Part shown: in pieces, positions 1 through 9,450 of the stretch | Layout of the letters: each line of letters starts with the position of its first letter | Position numbering within the stretch: the stretch's first letter is position 1 | Source of the DNA: Bacteroidota bacterium | GTDB taxonomy: Bacteria; Bacteroidota; Ignavibacteria; UBA10030; UBA8401 | DNA length: 44,404 nt | Assembly (NCBI GenBank): GCA_013361065.1 | Contig: JABWAK010000011.1 | Coordinates: forward strand, 1 to 44,404 | Direction of reading: 5' to 3' | Notes under the pieces: model-generated | The model's input: the letters and a program-made list of their open reading frames with translations, nothing else | Database searches by the model: none | Told to the model about the DNA's origin: nothing | Made by a program: the position numbers and the translations under genes

Positions 1-1
1 G

Positions 2-232
2 AACACCGCATCCTTATCGACCGATTATCGAATCGGTCCGCGGGAAACGAAGATGGAAACATTCACATGGACGGTCCCCAACTCCGCTGCACCAGGGCCC
101 CTCACCGTGCGGGCGGTCCTGAACTATCAAAAACTTCCGACACCTGTCGCTCAATTCCTCAAAGTACCGATGGAGGAAGCGGAGATCATCCAGGTGAACT
201 ATCATGAAACGACCATCACCGTACTCCCGTAA
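2..232 (+). CDS. C-terminal end of a CDS cut by the window start; possibly a (multiheme) cytochrome-associated protein
   Basis: Frame 2 is open from base 2 to the TAA at 230-232 (NTASLSTDYRIGPRETKMETFTW...NYHETTITVLP*). It sits 3 bp upstream of a cytochrome-like gene. Family assignment is weak. Confidence 0.55.
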   Translation, partial: NTASLSTDYRIGPRETKMETFTWTVPNSAAPGPLTVRAVLNYQKLPTPVAQFLKVPMEEAEIIQVNYHETTITVLP

Positions 233-244
233 AAGGTGACCCCT

Positions 245-1396
245 ATGAAGACCATCACTGCATTTCTGACCATCTGTTTCATCTGCTTCTCACAAAACAG
301 CGAAGCGATCCCCGCCTTCGCACGAAAGTACGACATGTCCTGCCAGACCTGTCATTCCCCCGCACCAAAATTGAAAGCGTACGGCGAGGAGTTCGCCGGG
401 AACGGATTCCGGCTTGCGGACAAGGAGAATCCCCGGTTCTTCCGTGAGACCGGCGACGATCAGCTCCAGCTGATGCGAGAACTTCCGCTGGCACTACGCG
501 TGGAAGGATACGCACGCTGGCAGCCGCAGACGAACCATCGGGCGGACATGCAGGCGCCGTACCTTCTGAAGCTCCTTTCGGGCGGACAGATCGCAAAGGA
601 TGTCTCGTACTATTTCTATTTCTTCTTCGGTGAACGGGGAAGTGTTGCCGGATTGGAGGATGCGTTCGTCATGTTCAACAATGTCTGGGGGAGCGATGCG
701 GATGTATACATCGGTCAGTTCCAGGTGAGCGACCCTCTCTTCAAACGGGAACTGCGGTTGACACTGGAAGACTATCAGATCTACAAGACCGCACCCGGAA
801 ACTCCGCATTGGATCTGACGTACGACCGCGGTATCATGGTCACCTACTCTCTTCCCACGAACACCGACCTGACCGTTGAACTGCTGAACGGCAGCGGAAT
901 CGGCGCAGCGGACGCGATGCGGAATTTCGACACTGACCTATATAAGAACCTCTTCGTCCGCGCATCACAGGATGTCACTGAGGGCATCCGCATCGGCGGT
1001 TTTGCGTACCTCGGGAATGAGGAACAGTTGAGCCGCACCAACGCCGTCTGGATCGCCGGCCCGGATCTCTCCATCGCGTTCGAACCGATCGAACTGAACA
1101 TCCAGTATGTGGAGCGACGTGACGACAATCCCTCGTTCCTTGCCGTGAAACGAACGGTCGAAACTCGCGGCAGCATGGCCGAAGCAGTGTATGCACCGGA
1201 CGGGGATAAGAGTACATGGTACGGCGCCATGGTCTACAATTGGGCGGAGATCAATGATCAAGGATATAAATACAACACCATCACCGGACACTATACGTAT
1301 ATGCTTGCGCGGAACCTCCGGTTGATCGGCGAATACACTTATGATATAGAGCGGAAAGGCAATAAATTCACCGCCGGATTCATCGGCGCGTTCTAG
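245..1396 (+). CDS. Outer-membrane beta-barrel-like protein with a single N-terminal c-type heme motif (CQTCH)
   Basis: Signal peptide MKTITAFLTICFICFSQNSEA, then IPAFARKYDMSCQTCHSPAPKLKAYGEEFAGNGFRL (CxxCH), then long amphipathic beta-rich sequence ending in aromatic residues (AGFIGAF). ORF 236..1396; start moved to the MKT Met. Confidence 0.7.
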   Translation: MKTITAFLTICFICFSQNSEAIPAFARKYDMSCQTCHSPAPKLKAYGEEFAGNGFRLADKENPRFFRETGDDQLQLMRELPLALRVEGYARWQPQTNHRADMQAPYLLKLLSGGQIAKDVSYYFYFFFGERGSVAGLEDAFVMFNNVWGSDADVYIGQFQVSDPLFKRELRLTLEDYQIYKTAPGNSALDLTYDRGIMVTYSLPTNTDLTVELLNGSGIGAADAMRNFDTDLYKNLFVRASQDVTEGIRIGGFAYLGNEEQLSRTNAVWIAGPDLSIAFEPIELNIQYVERRDDNPSFLAVKRTVETRGSMAEAVYAPDGDKSTWYGAMVYNWAEINDQGYKYNTITGHYTYMLARNLRLIGEYTYDIERKGNKFTAGFIGAF

Positions 1397-1436
1397 ACTC
1401 GGTCCCTGCGCCGTTCCGATCGCTCTCCGTTTGTAC

Positions 1437-1478
1437 GCAGCGGAGCCGGTATCCCCGGCATCCGCTGCGGTAGTTTTT
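1437..1478 (+). terminator. Rho-independent terminator after the cytochrome/barrel gene
   Basis: GCAGCGGA-GCCGG-TATCC-CCGGC-A-TCCGCTGC two-part stem followed by ggtagTTTTT. Confidence 0.6.
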
Positions 1479-1567
1479 AGTGTTTCCGATTTATCTCCTC
1501 TTCTTGTATCTTCATAATATTGATGTTCATGAACTCCGTGTGACATTCCAACATTAGAGATACTCTC

Positions 1568-2332
1568 ATGCCGATCCGCCCGTACATCCTCGCTGAAACG
1601 AACTGGAAGTCCGTCAAAGAGACGGCGTTCACCACTGCCATCCTTCCCTGGTCCGCCACCGAAGCTCACAATTACCATCTGCCGTACGCCACCGATACAC
1701 TGGAATGCGACCACATCGCAGCGGAAGCGGCGCGGCAGGCATGGGAGAAGGGTGCGAAAGTCATCGTCCTTCCGACCGTCCCGTTCGGCGTACAATCCGG
1801 TCAGCTGGACATCCCGCTCTGTCTGCACATCAACCCGTCCACCCAGGCGGCGATCCTGATGGACATCGCTTTCACCATCCAGCGGCACGGCATTCAGAAG
1901 CTGGTCATTCTGAACGGACACGGCGGGAACGATTTCAAGACCATCATCCGCGAACTGCAGCCGAAACTCTCCCTCTTCCTCTGTGGACTCAATTGGTACC
2001 TGGCGGCGCCGCCCAAACAGTACTTCACTGAACCGGGAGACCATGCCGGCGAACTGGAAACGAGCATGATCATGCATATCGCTCCGGACCTGGTGCTGCC
2101 GCTGGACCAGGCAGGGGACGGGAAGGAATCCAAGTTCAGGATCGATGCACTGCGGAAAGGGATCGCCTGGGCGCCGCGTCAATGGACGAAGATATCGAAG
2201 GATACCGGCGTAGGGAACCCAGCGCTTGCCACAGCGGAGAAAGGAAAGAACTTCAGCGATGTCACCACGGCGGCGATCGCCGATTTCCTGGTGGAACTGT
2301 CCGGCGCGGATCTGAACGACATGTATGAATGA
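1568..2332 (+). CDS. Creatininase family protein
   Basis: 254 aa; ILPWSATEAHNYHLPYATDTLECDHIA, VLPTVPFGVQSGQ, LNGHGGNDF and GDHAGELETSMIMHI are hallmark creatininase-family motifs. Confidence 0.88.
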   Translation: MPIRPYILAETNWKSVKETAFTTAILPWSATEAHNYHLPYATDTLECDHIAAEAARQAWEKGAKVIVLPTVPFGVQSGQLDIPLCLHINPSTQAAILMDIAFTIQRHGIQKLVILNGHGGNDFKTIIRELQPKLSLFLCGLNWYLAAPPKQYFTEPGDHAGELETSMIMHIAPDLVLPLDQAGDGKESKFRIDALRKGIAWAPRQWTKISKDTGVGNPALATAEKGKNFSDVTTAAIADFLVELSGADLNDMYE

Positions 2333-4088
2333 CCGTATGGCCGCACCTCCGTCCCTCTCCCGATCGGTCATCACCATCCTCCTGCTGCTGAATCTCGCCT
2401 TCCGTCTCGGCGCAGCACTCCAGCCGATCGAGCATGTCGATTCAATCGCCTTCCCGGATGACACCTATCTCTGCCTCTCAATCTCCCGCTCCATTGCCGA
2501 AGGGAACGGCCCCTCCTACAGCGGTGAGTTCACGAACGGCTTCCAGCCGCTCTATGTGTACCTGATGGCACCGGCGTTCATGCTCTTCCCGCAGGATGAC
2601 ATCATCCCGATCCGTATCGCGGTCGTGATGCTGTCGCTGTTCGACACACTGACGCTCCTGCTGCTGCTCTCGCTGGTCATGGCGGTGACCCGTGCTGCAG
2701 CGGTCCCGCTCATCATCGCTGCCGCCTGGATCATCAATCCCGCCGGCATCACCACCGCCATCAACGGGATGGAAACATCGGTCGCCTCGTTCATGCTGCT
2801 GATGATGCTGTGGGTCTACCACCGGTTCACGGCAGCAGGGGACCCGCTCACGGACCGTCGGTCGCTGCTGCTGGGACTCGTTTTCGGACTCGGCGTCTTT
2901 GCCCGCATCGATGCAGTGATGCTCGCCGGCGCTCTCACCGTGATGATCATCTGGCGCAGCCGCTCAGTCCCTGCAGCCGCACTCCGCACAGCGCTGCTGA
3001 TCGCCGCCGGCGCGGCGGTCACGTACGGACCGTGGTTCGTCTATTCCTGGATGAACAGCGGCGACCTCTTTCCAGTGAGCGGAAAAGCGATCCGGTTCAT
3101 GGAGCTGGACCGTGCGGAGAACGTCCTGATCGGCAGCACATGGTACCGCCACACCGTCACTTCGGCCCTGACGGCGATCTTCCGGAACAACGCCGCGGTA
3201 CTGATCATCATCAGCGTGCTGCTCTTCCCGGCGGCGGCGCTCCTCTCCGGCATGCGGGAACGGCTGCGCGTCCACGGACCGATGATGTTCCCGCTCTTCC
3301 TTGTCGCCGGCACTCTCTACACGGTCCATGTAGCGGTCGTTCTGAACAGTTTCGCCACCTTCCGGGTCATCCAGCCGTTCAGCATCATCACGATCGTGCT
3401 CGGTTCGTCAGTATATATCCCCTTCCTGCTGTACGGTTCGGAACTCGGAGCCGTATTGCGCCGGCATGCGATGCTGGTGGTCCCGCTCCTTCTCTTCGCG
3501 GCCGGACTCTTCATCGGCTATGCGTATTACATCTTCGGCGTGTGGTTCTTCCCCCGGTATCTCTTCCCGGTCGGGATCGTCGCGCTGGTCGTTGCCGCTC
3601 TTGTGCTGGATGTCCTTGTGCGGTCATTGCACGGAGTGAAGTTCCGTCGTCTCCTGTTCGCGTTCATCATCCTCGTAATCGGCGGAGTGAATATCGGCGC
3701 AAACCAATTGCCTATGCTGTACACGCCGACCCCCGAAGCGTCGAACGGATATATGAAGATCGGACTCTGGGCAAAGGAACAGTTCCGGGAAGGAACGGTC
3801 ATTGGCAGCTGTCAATCCGGTGCGCTGGGATACTTCGCGCGGCAATGCCGGGTGGTGAATCTGGACGGCGTGGTGAATAAACGGTGCTTTGAAGCCCTGC
3901 AAGCCGGGACGATCCCTGCGTTCCTGCGCTCGGAGCGGATCGACTATGTGATCGGCTGGCCGTTGAACATGGCATTCCTCAGCCGGCGGTCCGACACACC
4001 GCTAATGGGACATCTTTCCCCGGTAAAGGATGTCCCGGATATTGTTTCCTGGTCCAGCAATTGGGTCTATTATCAAGTGTTTCGCTGA
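2325..4088 (+). CDS. Polytopic membrane protein, GT39/ArnT-like glycosyltransferase-type
   Basis: 587 aa with many TM segments; N-terminal loop acidic motif (FPDDTYLCLSISRSIAEGNGPSYSG). Start overlaps the creatininase stop by 8 bp. Confidence 0.65.
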   Translation: MNDRMAAPPSLSRSVITILLLLNLAFRLGAALQPIEHVDSIAFPDDTYLCLSISRSIAEGNGPSYSGEFTNGFQPLYVYLMAPAFMLFPQDDIIPIRIAVVMLSLFDTLTLLLLLSLVMAVTRAAAVPLIIAAAWIINPAGITTAINGMETSVASFMLLMMLWVYHRFTAAGDPLTDRRSLLLGLVFGLGVFARIDAVMLAGALTVMIIWRSRSVPAAALRTALLIAAGAAVTYGPWFVYSWMNSGDLFPVSGKAIRFMELDRAENVLIGSTWYRHTVTSALTAIFRNNAAVLIIISVLLFPAAALLSGMRERLRVHGPMMFPLFLVAGTLYTVHVAVVLNSFATFRVIQPFSIITIVLGSSVYIPFLLYGSELGAVLRRHAMLVVPLLLFAAGLFIGYAYYIFGVWFFPRYLFPVGIVALVVAALVLDVLVRSLHGVKFRRLLFAFIILVIGGVNIGANQLPMLYTPTPEASNGYMKIGLWAKEQFREGTVIGSCQSGALGYFARQCRVVNLDGVVNKRCFEALQAGTIPAFLRSERIDYVIGWPLNMAFLSRRSDTPLMGHLSPVKDVPDIVSWSSNWVYYQVFR

Positions 4089-4108
4089 ACGGAACGATTC
4101 TTTCAGGA

Positions 4109-5377
4109 ATGCAGCGTATGTGGAAACGGAACACCATCATCTTCCTCTCCAGCCAGGCGGTATCGCTGTTCGGCTCGTCGCTGGTACAGTATGCCCTGCT
4201 CTGGTACATCACGCTGGAAACGAGATCCGGCACGATGCTCACCCTCTATATCGTGTGCGGATTCCTTCCGACCTTCTTCCTGTCGCCGTTCGGCGGTGTC
4301 TGGGCGGACCGGTACGACCGGAAGCGGCTCATCATCCTGGCGGACGGGCTCATCGCTCTCGTAACGCTGGCGCTTGGGATCTCCTTCCTGACCGGCGGCG
4401 GCAGCACCTCACTCATCATGCTTGCGGCTGCTCTGCGTGCAGCGGGAGCAGCGGTGCAGATGCCTGCTGTCGGCGCCATCCTACCGCAGTTCGTCCCTGC
4501 CGAGCATCTCACGCGGGTGAACAGCATCTCCGGTACGATCCAGGCGGTGATCGCTCTTGTTTCCCCCATCGTCAGCGGCGCACTCATCTCCGTCCTGCCA
4601 ATGTATTATCTGTTCGCAGTGGATGTTGTCACGGCTGCGGCAGCCATCGCGGTCCTGTCGCTCCTGTTCCACGTCCCTCCGCATGATCGGGTGGACCGGC
4701 CGATGACCACCTCGCATCTGGAGGATATGCGGCTCGGCGTCCGGTACATCCGGGACCACCGGTATCTGATCTCGTTCTTCACCTTCATCGGCACCCTCCT
4801 CTTCCTGATCTCCCCCGCCGCATTCCTCACCCCGCTGCAGGTCGTTCGGACGTTCGGCGCTGATGTCTGGCGGCTGACGGCGATCGAGATCGCGTTCTCC
4901 GCCGGAATGATCGCCGGCGGTGCGCTGATGGGATTCTGGGGCGGCTTCACCAACCGGATGCATACCATGCTGCTCTCGGCCGCAGTGATGGGAGGATGCA
5001 CGGTGGCACTCGGTGTTACGGCTGATTTCTGGCTCTATCTGGCGTTCATGGCTGTTTTCGGTGTCTTCATCCCGCTTCTCAACACGCCGTCCGCCGTCCT
5101 GCTGCAGGAGCATGTGGAGAGCGACTATCTCGGACGGGTGTTCAGCGTGAATACGATGCTCTTCACTTCGGTGATGCCGATCGGCATGCTGGTGTTCGGT
5201 CCGTTGGCCGAGGTGGTTACGGTCGAACAGATCCTCATCGTCACCGGAGCGCTCATCCTTGCCTCCGCCATCGCTGCAACCCGCAACACCACCCTGCTGC
5301 ATGCCGGTATCCCGCTGATACCACCGCAGGTCACACCGCTTACGGAAACGGTACCTGATCAGAAGGTCTCTCCGTAA
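4109..5377 (+). CDS. MFS transporter (EntS / macrolide-efflux-like)
   Basis: MQRMWKRNTIIFLSSQAVSLFGSSLVQYALLWYITL...FGGVWADRYDRKRLI is the typical MFS loop 2-3 motif; 12-TM-like hydrophobicity. Confidence 0.82.
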   Translation: MQRMWKRNTIIFLSSQAVSLFGSSLVQYALLWYITLETRSGTMLTLYIVCGFLPTFFLSPFGGVWADRYDRKRLIILADGLIALVTLALGISFLTGGGSTSLIMLAAALRAAGAAVQMPAVGAILPQFVPAEHLTRVNSISGTIQAVIALVSPIVSGALISVLPMYYLFAVDVVTAAAAIAVLSLLFHVPPHDRVDRPMTTSHLEDMRLGVRYIRDHRYLISFFTFIGTLLFLISPAAFLTPLQVVRTFGADVWRLTAIEIAFSAGMIAGGALMGFWGGFTNRMHTMLLSAAVMGGCTVALGVTADFWLYLAFMAVFGVFIPLLNTPSAVLLQEHVESDYLGRVFSVNTMLFTSVMPIGMLVFGPLAEVVTVEQILIVTGALILASAIAATRNTTLLHAGIPLIPPQVTPLTETVPDQKVSP

Positions 5378-5485
5378 CATTCCTCTTCTGCTGACACCAT
5401 CGTGATCATTGAAAAATGAAGAACTGCTGAGAGGAAAGGGTATCACGAAAGATCCTCTTCGATCTTTGCGGTAGGTATAAATCAA

Positions 5486-5517
5486 AACGGCGGGACCATA
5501 ACTCTGGCCCCGCCGTT
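5486..5517. terminator. Bidirectional terminator between convergent genes
   Basis: AACGGCGGG ... CCCCGCCGTT stem between the MFS gene (+) and the lipoprotein gene (-). Confidence 0.6.
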
Positions 5518-5547
5518 CTGTATACAGCAGTTGCGATGTCGTGCAGC

Positions 5548-6120
5548 TTATCGGATAACCACCGGAAACGTCTGATCGATGTCCGTATCGTACGTGGCGC
5601 TGGTCTTCGGGTTGCCGCCGTAATGCCGCAGACGGACCTGCAGCGTACCGTTGGCCGCTCCCGTTCCGCTCACGGTCACCGAGAAGGTCAGACCGAAGTC
5701 CCCGCCCTTGGTATCCTTGTTCAGACCAGAGACAGTGACACGGCCGTTCGCCCCGCCGCCGGGGGTGAAGACGAACAGATGGCTGTCCTGATCATCGATG
5801 ATCTCCTGCGTGGCATTCTCCACCGGCGTCTTCGATTCATCGTACAGTACGATGTATCCGGAATAAGTCTTTCCGGAAGCGATTCGGAGCGTATCCTCGA
5901 CCATCGCCTTCCCTTTGATCACCGTCGTATCGCGCACCAGTGACTTGGTGGAATCCGTTTTCCCTGCTTCTTTCAACACGACGACCATCGTGGTCGGCGG
6001 GGCATGTTCATCATCGACCGGAGGGGTCGCCGGATTCTCCTCTTCCTTACAGCCGTTCAGCAGCAGCGCGAATGCAGCCAGGGCCAGGAACGATCGGATG
6101 ACGGTGGTGTGCTTCGACAT
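5548..6120 (-). CDS. Hypothetical lipoprotein downstream of a TonB receptor
   Basis: MSKHTTVIRSFLALAAFALLLNGCKEEENP: signal peptide plus lipobox LLNGC. Start placed at 6120 rather than the ORF-track 6207. Confidence 0.7.
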   Translation of the reverse strand: MSKHTTVIRSFLALAAFALLLNGCKEEENPATPPVDDEHAPPTTMVVVLKEAGKTDSTKSLVRDTTVIKGKAMVEDTLRIASGKTYSGYIVLYDESKTPVENATQEIIDDQDSHLFVFTPGGGANGRVTVSGLNKDTKGGDFGLTFSVTVSGTGAANGTLQVRLRHYGGNPKTSATYDTDIDQTFPVVIR

Positions 6121-6166
6121 GATGTGACTCCTTCTGTTGGTGGATAGTGGGTGGATGGTGGATGGT

Positions 6167-8476
6167 TCAATGTGGTTCCGTACCGATCCCGAACGGCAGA
6201 TGGACACGCAAGACGATGTCGCGTCCCGGATTGTCTATGAAGTACCGAAACCGGCTCAGGTAATCCCTGTATGCGGTGTTGAAGATGTTCTGGACGGACA
6301 CATTGCACCGGACCAGATGCGGTCCCATGATGAACTCGATGCCGTACTCGAGATCGAAGAGCATATATCCTGCCGGCGGGGGCAGATAATCGGCATTGAC
6401 AGGTACGCGGGTCTGCCGTGTCACCGCGGTCGCGGTCAGTTCCAGATACGATTCCTCGGCTCCCAGATGCCGCGGCAGATGATAGTGCATCCAGAGACGC
6501 GCACGGTCGGACGGCATCTGGTAGAGCGGTTCGTTCCGCACGACATCATCCGCGATCACCATGGAGAGTGATGCACCGAGCCGGACATCATCGGCCACCT
6601 CCAGGTCGGCAGAGGCATCAACGCCGCGCATCAGCACATCGGTCTGCCGGTAGAGCATCGTTGGAAAGATCCCGCGCAGTGTCAGCGTCGGCTGCGGAGA
6701 GGGGAACGCGAAGATGAAATCCTCCATCCGGTTCAGGAACAATCCGATCTCGGCGGAACTCCGCTCGGCACGGTGCTTCAGGGTCAGATCCAGACTGAAA
6801 CTCCGTTCCGGTACCAGCGTCTTGTCCCCGATCTCGAACTGCGCCGTTCCGTGGTGGACGCCGAAACTGTACAGTTCATTCACGGTGGGAGGCCGCCAGC
6901 CAGTACCGGCATTCACATTGACGGACCATTCCGGCTGGAACTGATAGATCGCACCGACGGCGCCCGAGGCGCTCGTATAGTCATGCTGTGTCTGTGCGAT
7001 CCCCCGCTGCGGATTCGCATAGACCTCGAGCGACTGCACATCGAACCGGCCGCCGGCGCTCAGCGTGAGCAGCTGTTCGGAGTACGATTCCAGCAGATAG
7101 ATGCCGCCGGAATGCGAACGGAAGTTGGGGATCAGGAAACTGAGTCCCTGCGCGACATTCCCCTGACGCATGGCACTGATGCCGATGGTTCCGTAGAGTC
7201 CGCCGATCGGCGTATGGACGAACTTCACATCGCCGCTGTATGATGTGAGGGTCAGGTCGAAGTTCGCTTTGCCGCGGGAGCGGGCATGACCGTCATATTC
7301 TTGACGGCCGTTGCTCTGCCATCCGTACTGCGCTTCGATCGTCCCCGCACCGGGCAGCACGTATGACGTGCGCACCGACCAGAGGTCGTGGGTGATCTCC
7401 TGTTTCGGCGGTTGGATATCGTACGTGAAGGAATATTCTGTCAGCGGACCTCCGGCAGCGAGTGCGCGGTTCAGATCGTCCAGATTGCCGAGATGCGACC
7501 CGCTGTAGATCCCCAGCGTCGTGCCGAAGTGACTATAGTACGCTTCCACGGACAGAACGTCCGTCATGTACCCGACCGCTGCTGAACCATCCGCCTCGGT
7601 GAACCCCGAATTGCCGATCACATATCCCGGCGCCGATGCACTGCCGGCCTTCCGGCCGCTTCCCTGCACACGCCAGGAGAGTCCGCTCAACAGATCGGGT
7701 CCCCCTTCCACCAGGAGCGAGAGTGCCCCCTGGCGGTTGTTGGTGAAGGTGTTCAGTGAGAGTTCCCCGCCGATGCCGGTGCTGCGGCGCATCTCCCTCG
7801 GCTGCAGTTTGATCACACCGCCGATGGCGCCGGCACCGAACTCCACGCCCGCCACCCCTTTGAGTACTTCGATCTTGGACGGTGCGAACGGATCGATCTC
7901 CGGTGCATGTTCGCCGCCCCATTGCTGTCCCTCCTGCGGCACACCGGCATTCAGCACCTTCACGCGCTGACTGTGGAGCCCGCGGATCACCGGTTTCGCG
8001 ATGGACGGCCCGGTGGAGAGGACGGTCACACCGGTGATGCTCTCCAGTGCCTTACCGATCGTCTGCCCGCGATGCCGGTCCACCTCCTGCGGTGTCATCA
8101 CCGTCACGGACTGGGAAGATGCCGTGAGACCGGAACGATCGACCCGTCCTTCCACATTCACCTCGTTCATCTGGATGTCGGACGGCGTGAGACGGAAGAC
8201 CCTGTGCAGGTCACGGTCCAGGACGATGCGGTGGGTCTGATCCTGATATCCGAGCAGGCGGACGATCACCGTAACGGCGCCCGGCGGCAGTTCGGTGTGG
8301 AACGATCCGTCACGCTCTGTGGCGAGGTGACGCTGATGCTCCACGATGTAGACGGATGCACGTTCCAGCACGGTGTTCACGGTGCTGTCCACGACCGTCC
8401 CGGAGAATGTCACGGACTGTGCGGCACCGATGTGTACGGCCAAAACGAGCAGACAATACCATGCTGCAGGTTTCAT
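6167..8476 (-). CDS. TonB-dependent outer-membrane receptor with N-terminal carboxypeptidase-regulatory-like domain
   Basis: Signal peptide, FSGTVVDSTVNTVLERASVYI...GSFHTELPPGAVTVIVRLLGYQ (CarboxypepD_reg-like), plug domain VTVMTPQEVDRHRGQTIGKALESITGVTVLSTGPSIAKPVIRGLHSQRVKVLNAGVPQEGQQWG, barrel to the C-terminus. Confidence 0.92.
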   Translation of the reverse strand: MKPAAWYCLLVLAVHIGAAQSVTFSGTVVDSTVNTVLERASVYIVEHQRHLATERDGSFHTELPPGAVTVIVRLLGYQDQTHRIVLDRDLHRVFRLTPSDIQMNEVNVEGRVDRSGLTASSQSVTVMTPQEVDRHRGQTIGKALESITGVTVLSTGPSIAKPVIRGLHSQRVKVLNAGVPQEGQQWGGEHAPEIDPFAPSKIEVLKGVAGVEFGAGAIGGVIKLQPREMRRSTGIGGELSLNTFTNNRQGALSLLVEGGPDLLSGLSWRVQGSGRKAGSASAPGYVIGNSGFTEADGSAAVGYMTDVLSVEAYYSHFGTTLGIYSGSHLGNLDDLNRALAAGGPLTEYSFTYDIQPPKQEITHDLWSVRTSYVLPGAGTIEAQYGWQSNGRQEYDGHARSRGKANFDLTLTSYSGDVKFVHTPIGGLYGTIGISAMRQGNVAQGLSFLIPNFRSHSGGIYLLESYSEQLLTLSAGGRFDVQSLEVYANPQRGIAQTQHDYTSASGAVGAIYQFQPEWSVNVNAGTGWRPPTVNELYSFGVHHGTAQFEIGDKTLVPERSFSLDLTLKHRAERSSAEIGLFLNRMEDFIFAFPSPQPTLTLRGIFPTMLYRQTDVLMRGVDASADLEVADDVRLGASLSMVIADDVVRNEPLYQMPSDRARLWMHYHLPRHLGAEESYLELTATAVTRQTRVPVNADYLPPPAGYMLFDLEYGIEFIMGPHLVRCNVSVQNIFNTAYRDYLSRFRYFIDNPGRDIVLRVHLPFGIGTEPH

Positions 8477-8543
8477 ACGGAAAATGACTATGGTGGTCGA
8501 GGACGAGGGTCCTCAGAGAAACAACAGGATGAACGCTGTAGGG

Positions 8544-8852
8544 TTACGAGAGAAGAGCAGGGGGACCGCGGCGGGGATAGTCGCGGACAGAGGATTCACA
8601 ATGGATGGTACGGGTCTCGGCCGGAACGGTCTCACCGGTCCAGCGGACGATCGGAGCACCCTCTTGCGGGGGTTCGGATGTGACGGAGGCGGAAGCGTAC
8701 GTACAAACGCCGCAGTCATGCGATGCATGAGCAGCGGCGTGTTGTTTCGAGACATCCTCCGATGAATGCCGGTGCAGCGGTGCGGCGACCAGGGTCAGCG
8801 CACCGTAGACGATCAACATCAGCACTGCCGATATGTTGACCGTTCGCTTCAT
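8544..8852 (-). CDS. Small exported His-containing hypothetical protein (DUF2946-like style)
   Basis: 102 aa; N-terminal hydrophobic segment then APLHRHSSEDVSKQHAAAHASHDCGVCTYA. Lies between rpmB and the TonB receptor on the same strand. Confidence 0.6.
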   Translation of the reverse strand: MKRTVNISAVLMLIVYGALTLVAAPLHRHSSEDVSKQHAAAHASHDCGVCTYASASVTSEPPQEGAPIVRWTGETVPAETRTIHCESSVRDYPRRGPPALLS

Positions 8853-8855
8853 GGA

Positions 8856-9086
8856 TCAGATCTTCCCGGCGCGGACGAGCTTGGCGATCTCGGCGGTACC
8901 GTTCTTGGTGACGGTCTTCAGCGCTTTGGTGGAGAGCTTCACGTTCACATAGCGCTTCAGCTCCTGCACCCAGATCCGCTTGCTCTGCAGGTTCGGCAGG
9001 AAACGGCGCGGCGTACGGTTGTTCGCATGCGATACGTTGTGACCGGTCATCGGTCCGACTTCGGAGATTTCACACTTCTTGGACAT
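8856..9086 (-). CDS. rpmB: 50S ribosomal protein bL28
   Basis: [63 protein letters not shown]: classic L28 pattern (GNNVSHA..R.FLPNLQ). Confidence 0.93.
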   Translation of the reverse strand: MSKKCEISEVGPMTGHNVSHANNRTPRRFLPNLQSKRIWVQELKRYVNVKLSTKALKTVTKNGTAEIAKLVRAGKI

Positions 9087-9119
9087 GTTGGTTCTTTCGT
9101 TGGTTTCTGTGATTGCGGA

Positions 9120-9326
9120 TCAGTGAGCGGCTTCCTGCATCTTCTTGAACTCTGCTTCGAGCACCGCTTCTTCGGACTTCTCGTCCTTCACTTTCACGAG
9201 CTTCTGGTTGAAACGGTAGGACCCTTTGTCGGTCTTCACCGCTGCCACGAATTTGATCGTTTTCTCTAAGGCGCCGGCTTTCGCGGCTTTCTTGGCTTTT
9301 TCCTCAAACGATTGTTGTTTTGCCAT
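9120..9326 (-). CDS. Small lysine-rich protein upstream of rpmB, DUF4295/bL38-like candidate
   Basis: MAKQQSFEEKAKKAAKAGALEKTIKFVAAVKTDKGSYRFNQKLVKVKDEKSEEAVLEAEFKKMQEAAH; strong SD (AAGGAGAG) before the ATG at 9326. Confidence 0.7.
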   Translation of the reverse strand: MAKQQSFEEKAKKAAKAGALEKTIKFVAAVKTDKGSYRFNQKLVKVKDEKSEEAVLEAEFKKMQEAAH

Positions 9327-9450
9327 GGAACACTCTCCTTGCGTATTGACGTCGTTACTATAGGGATTATAAATATACACAATTCTATCCAAAAAGCGAA
9401 CGAAAAAATCTCTTTTTCGTCCGGATTGGTCGAAATTGCTGTATTCAGCC

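Noticed and set aside
965-2464. 499-aa minus-strand ORF and many other long ORFs antisense to real genes (e.g. 4481-5485, 10144-11322, 24959-26464, 28651-30606, 36080-37669)
   Set aside because: They lie opposite genes with recognisable families, have low-complexity Arg/His/Asp-rich translations typical of GC-rich antisense frames, and show no motif.
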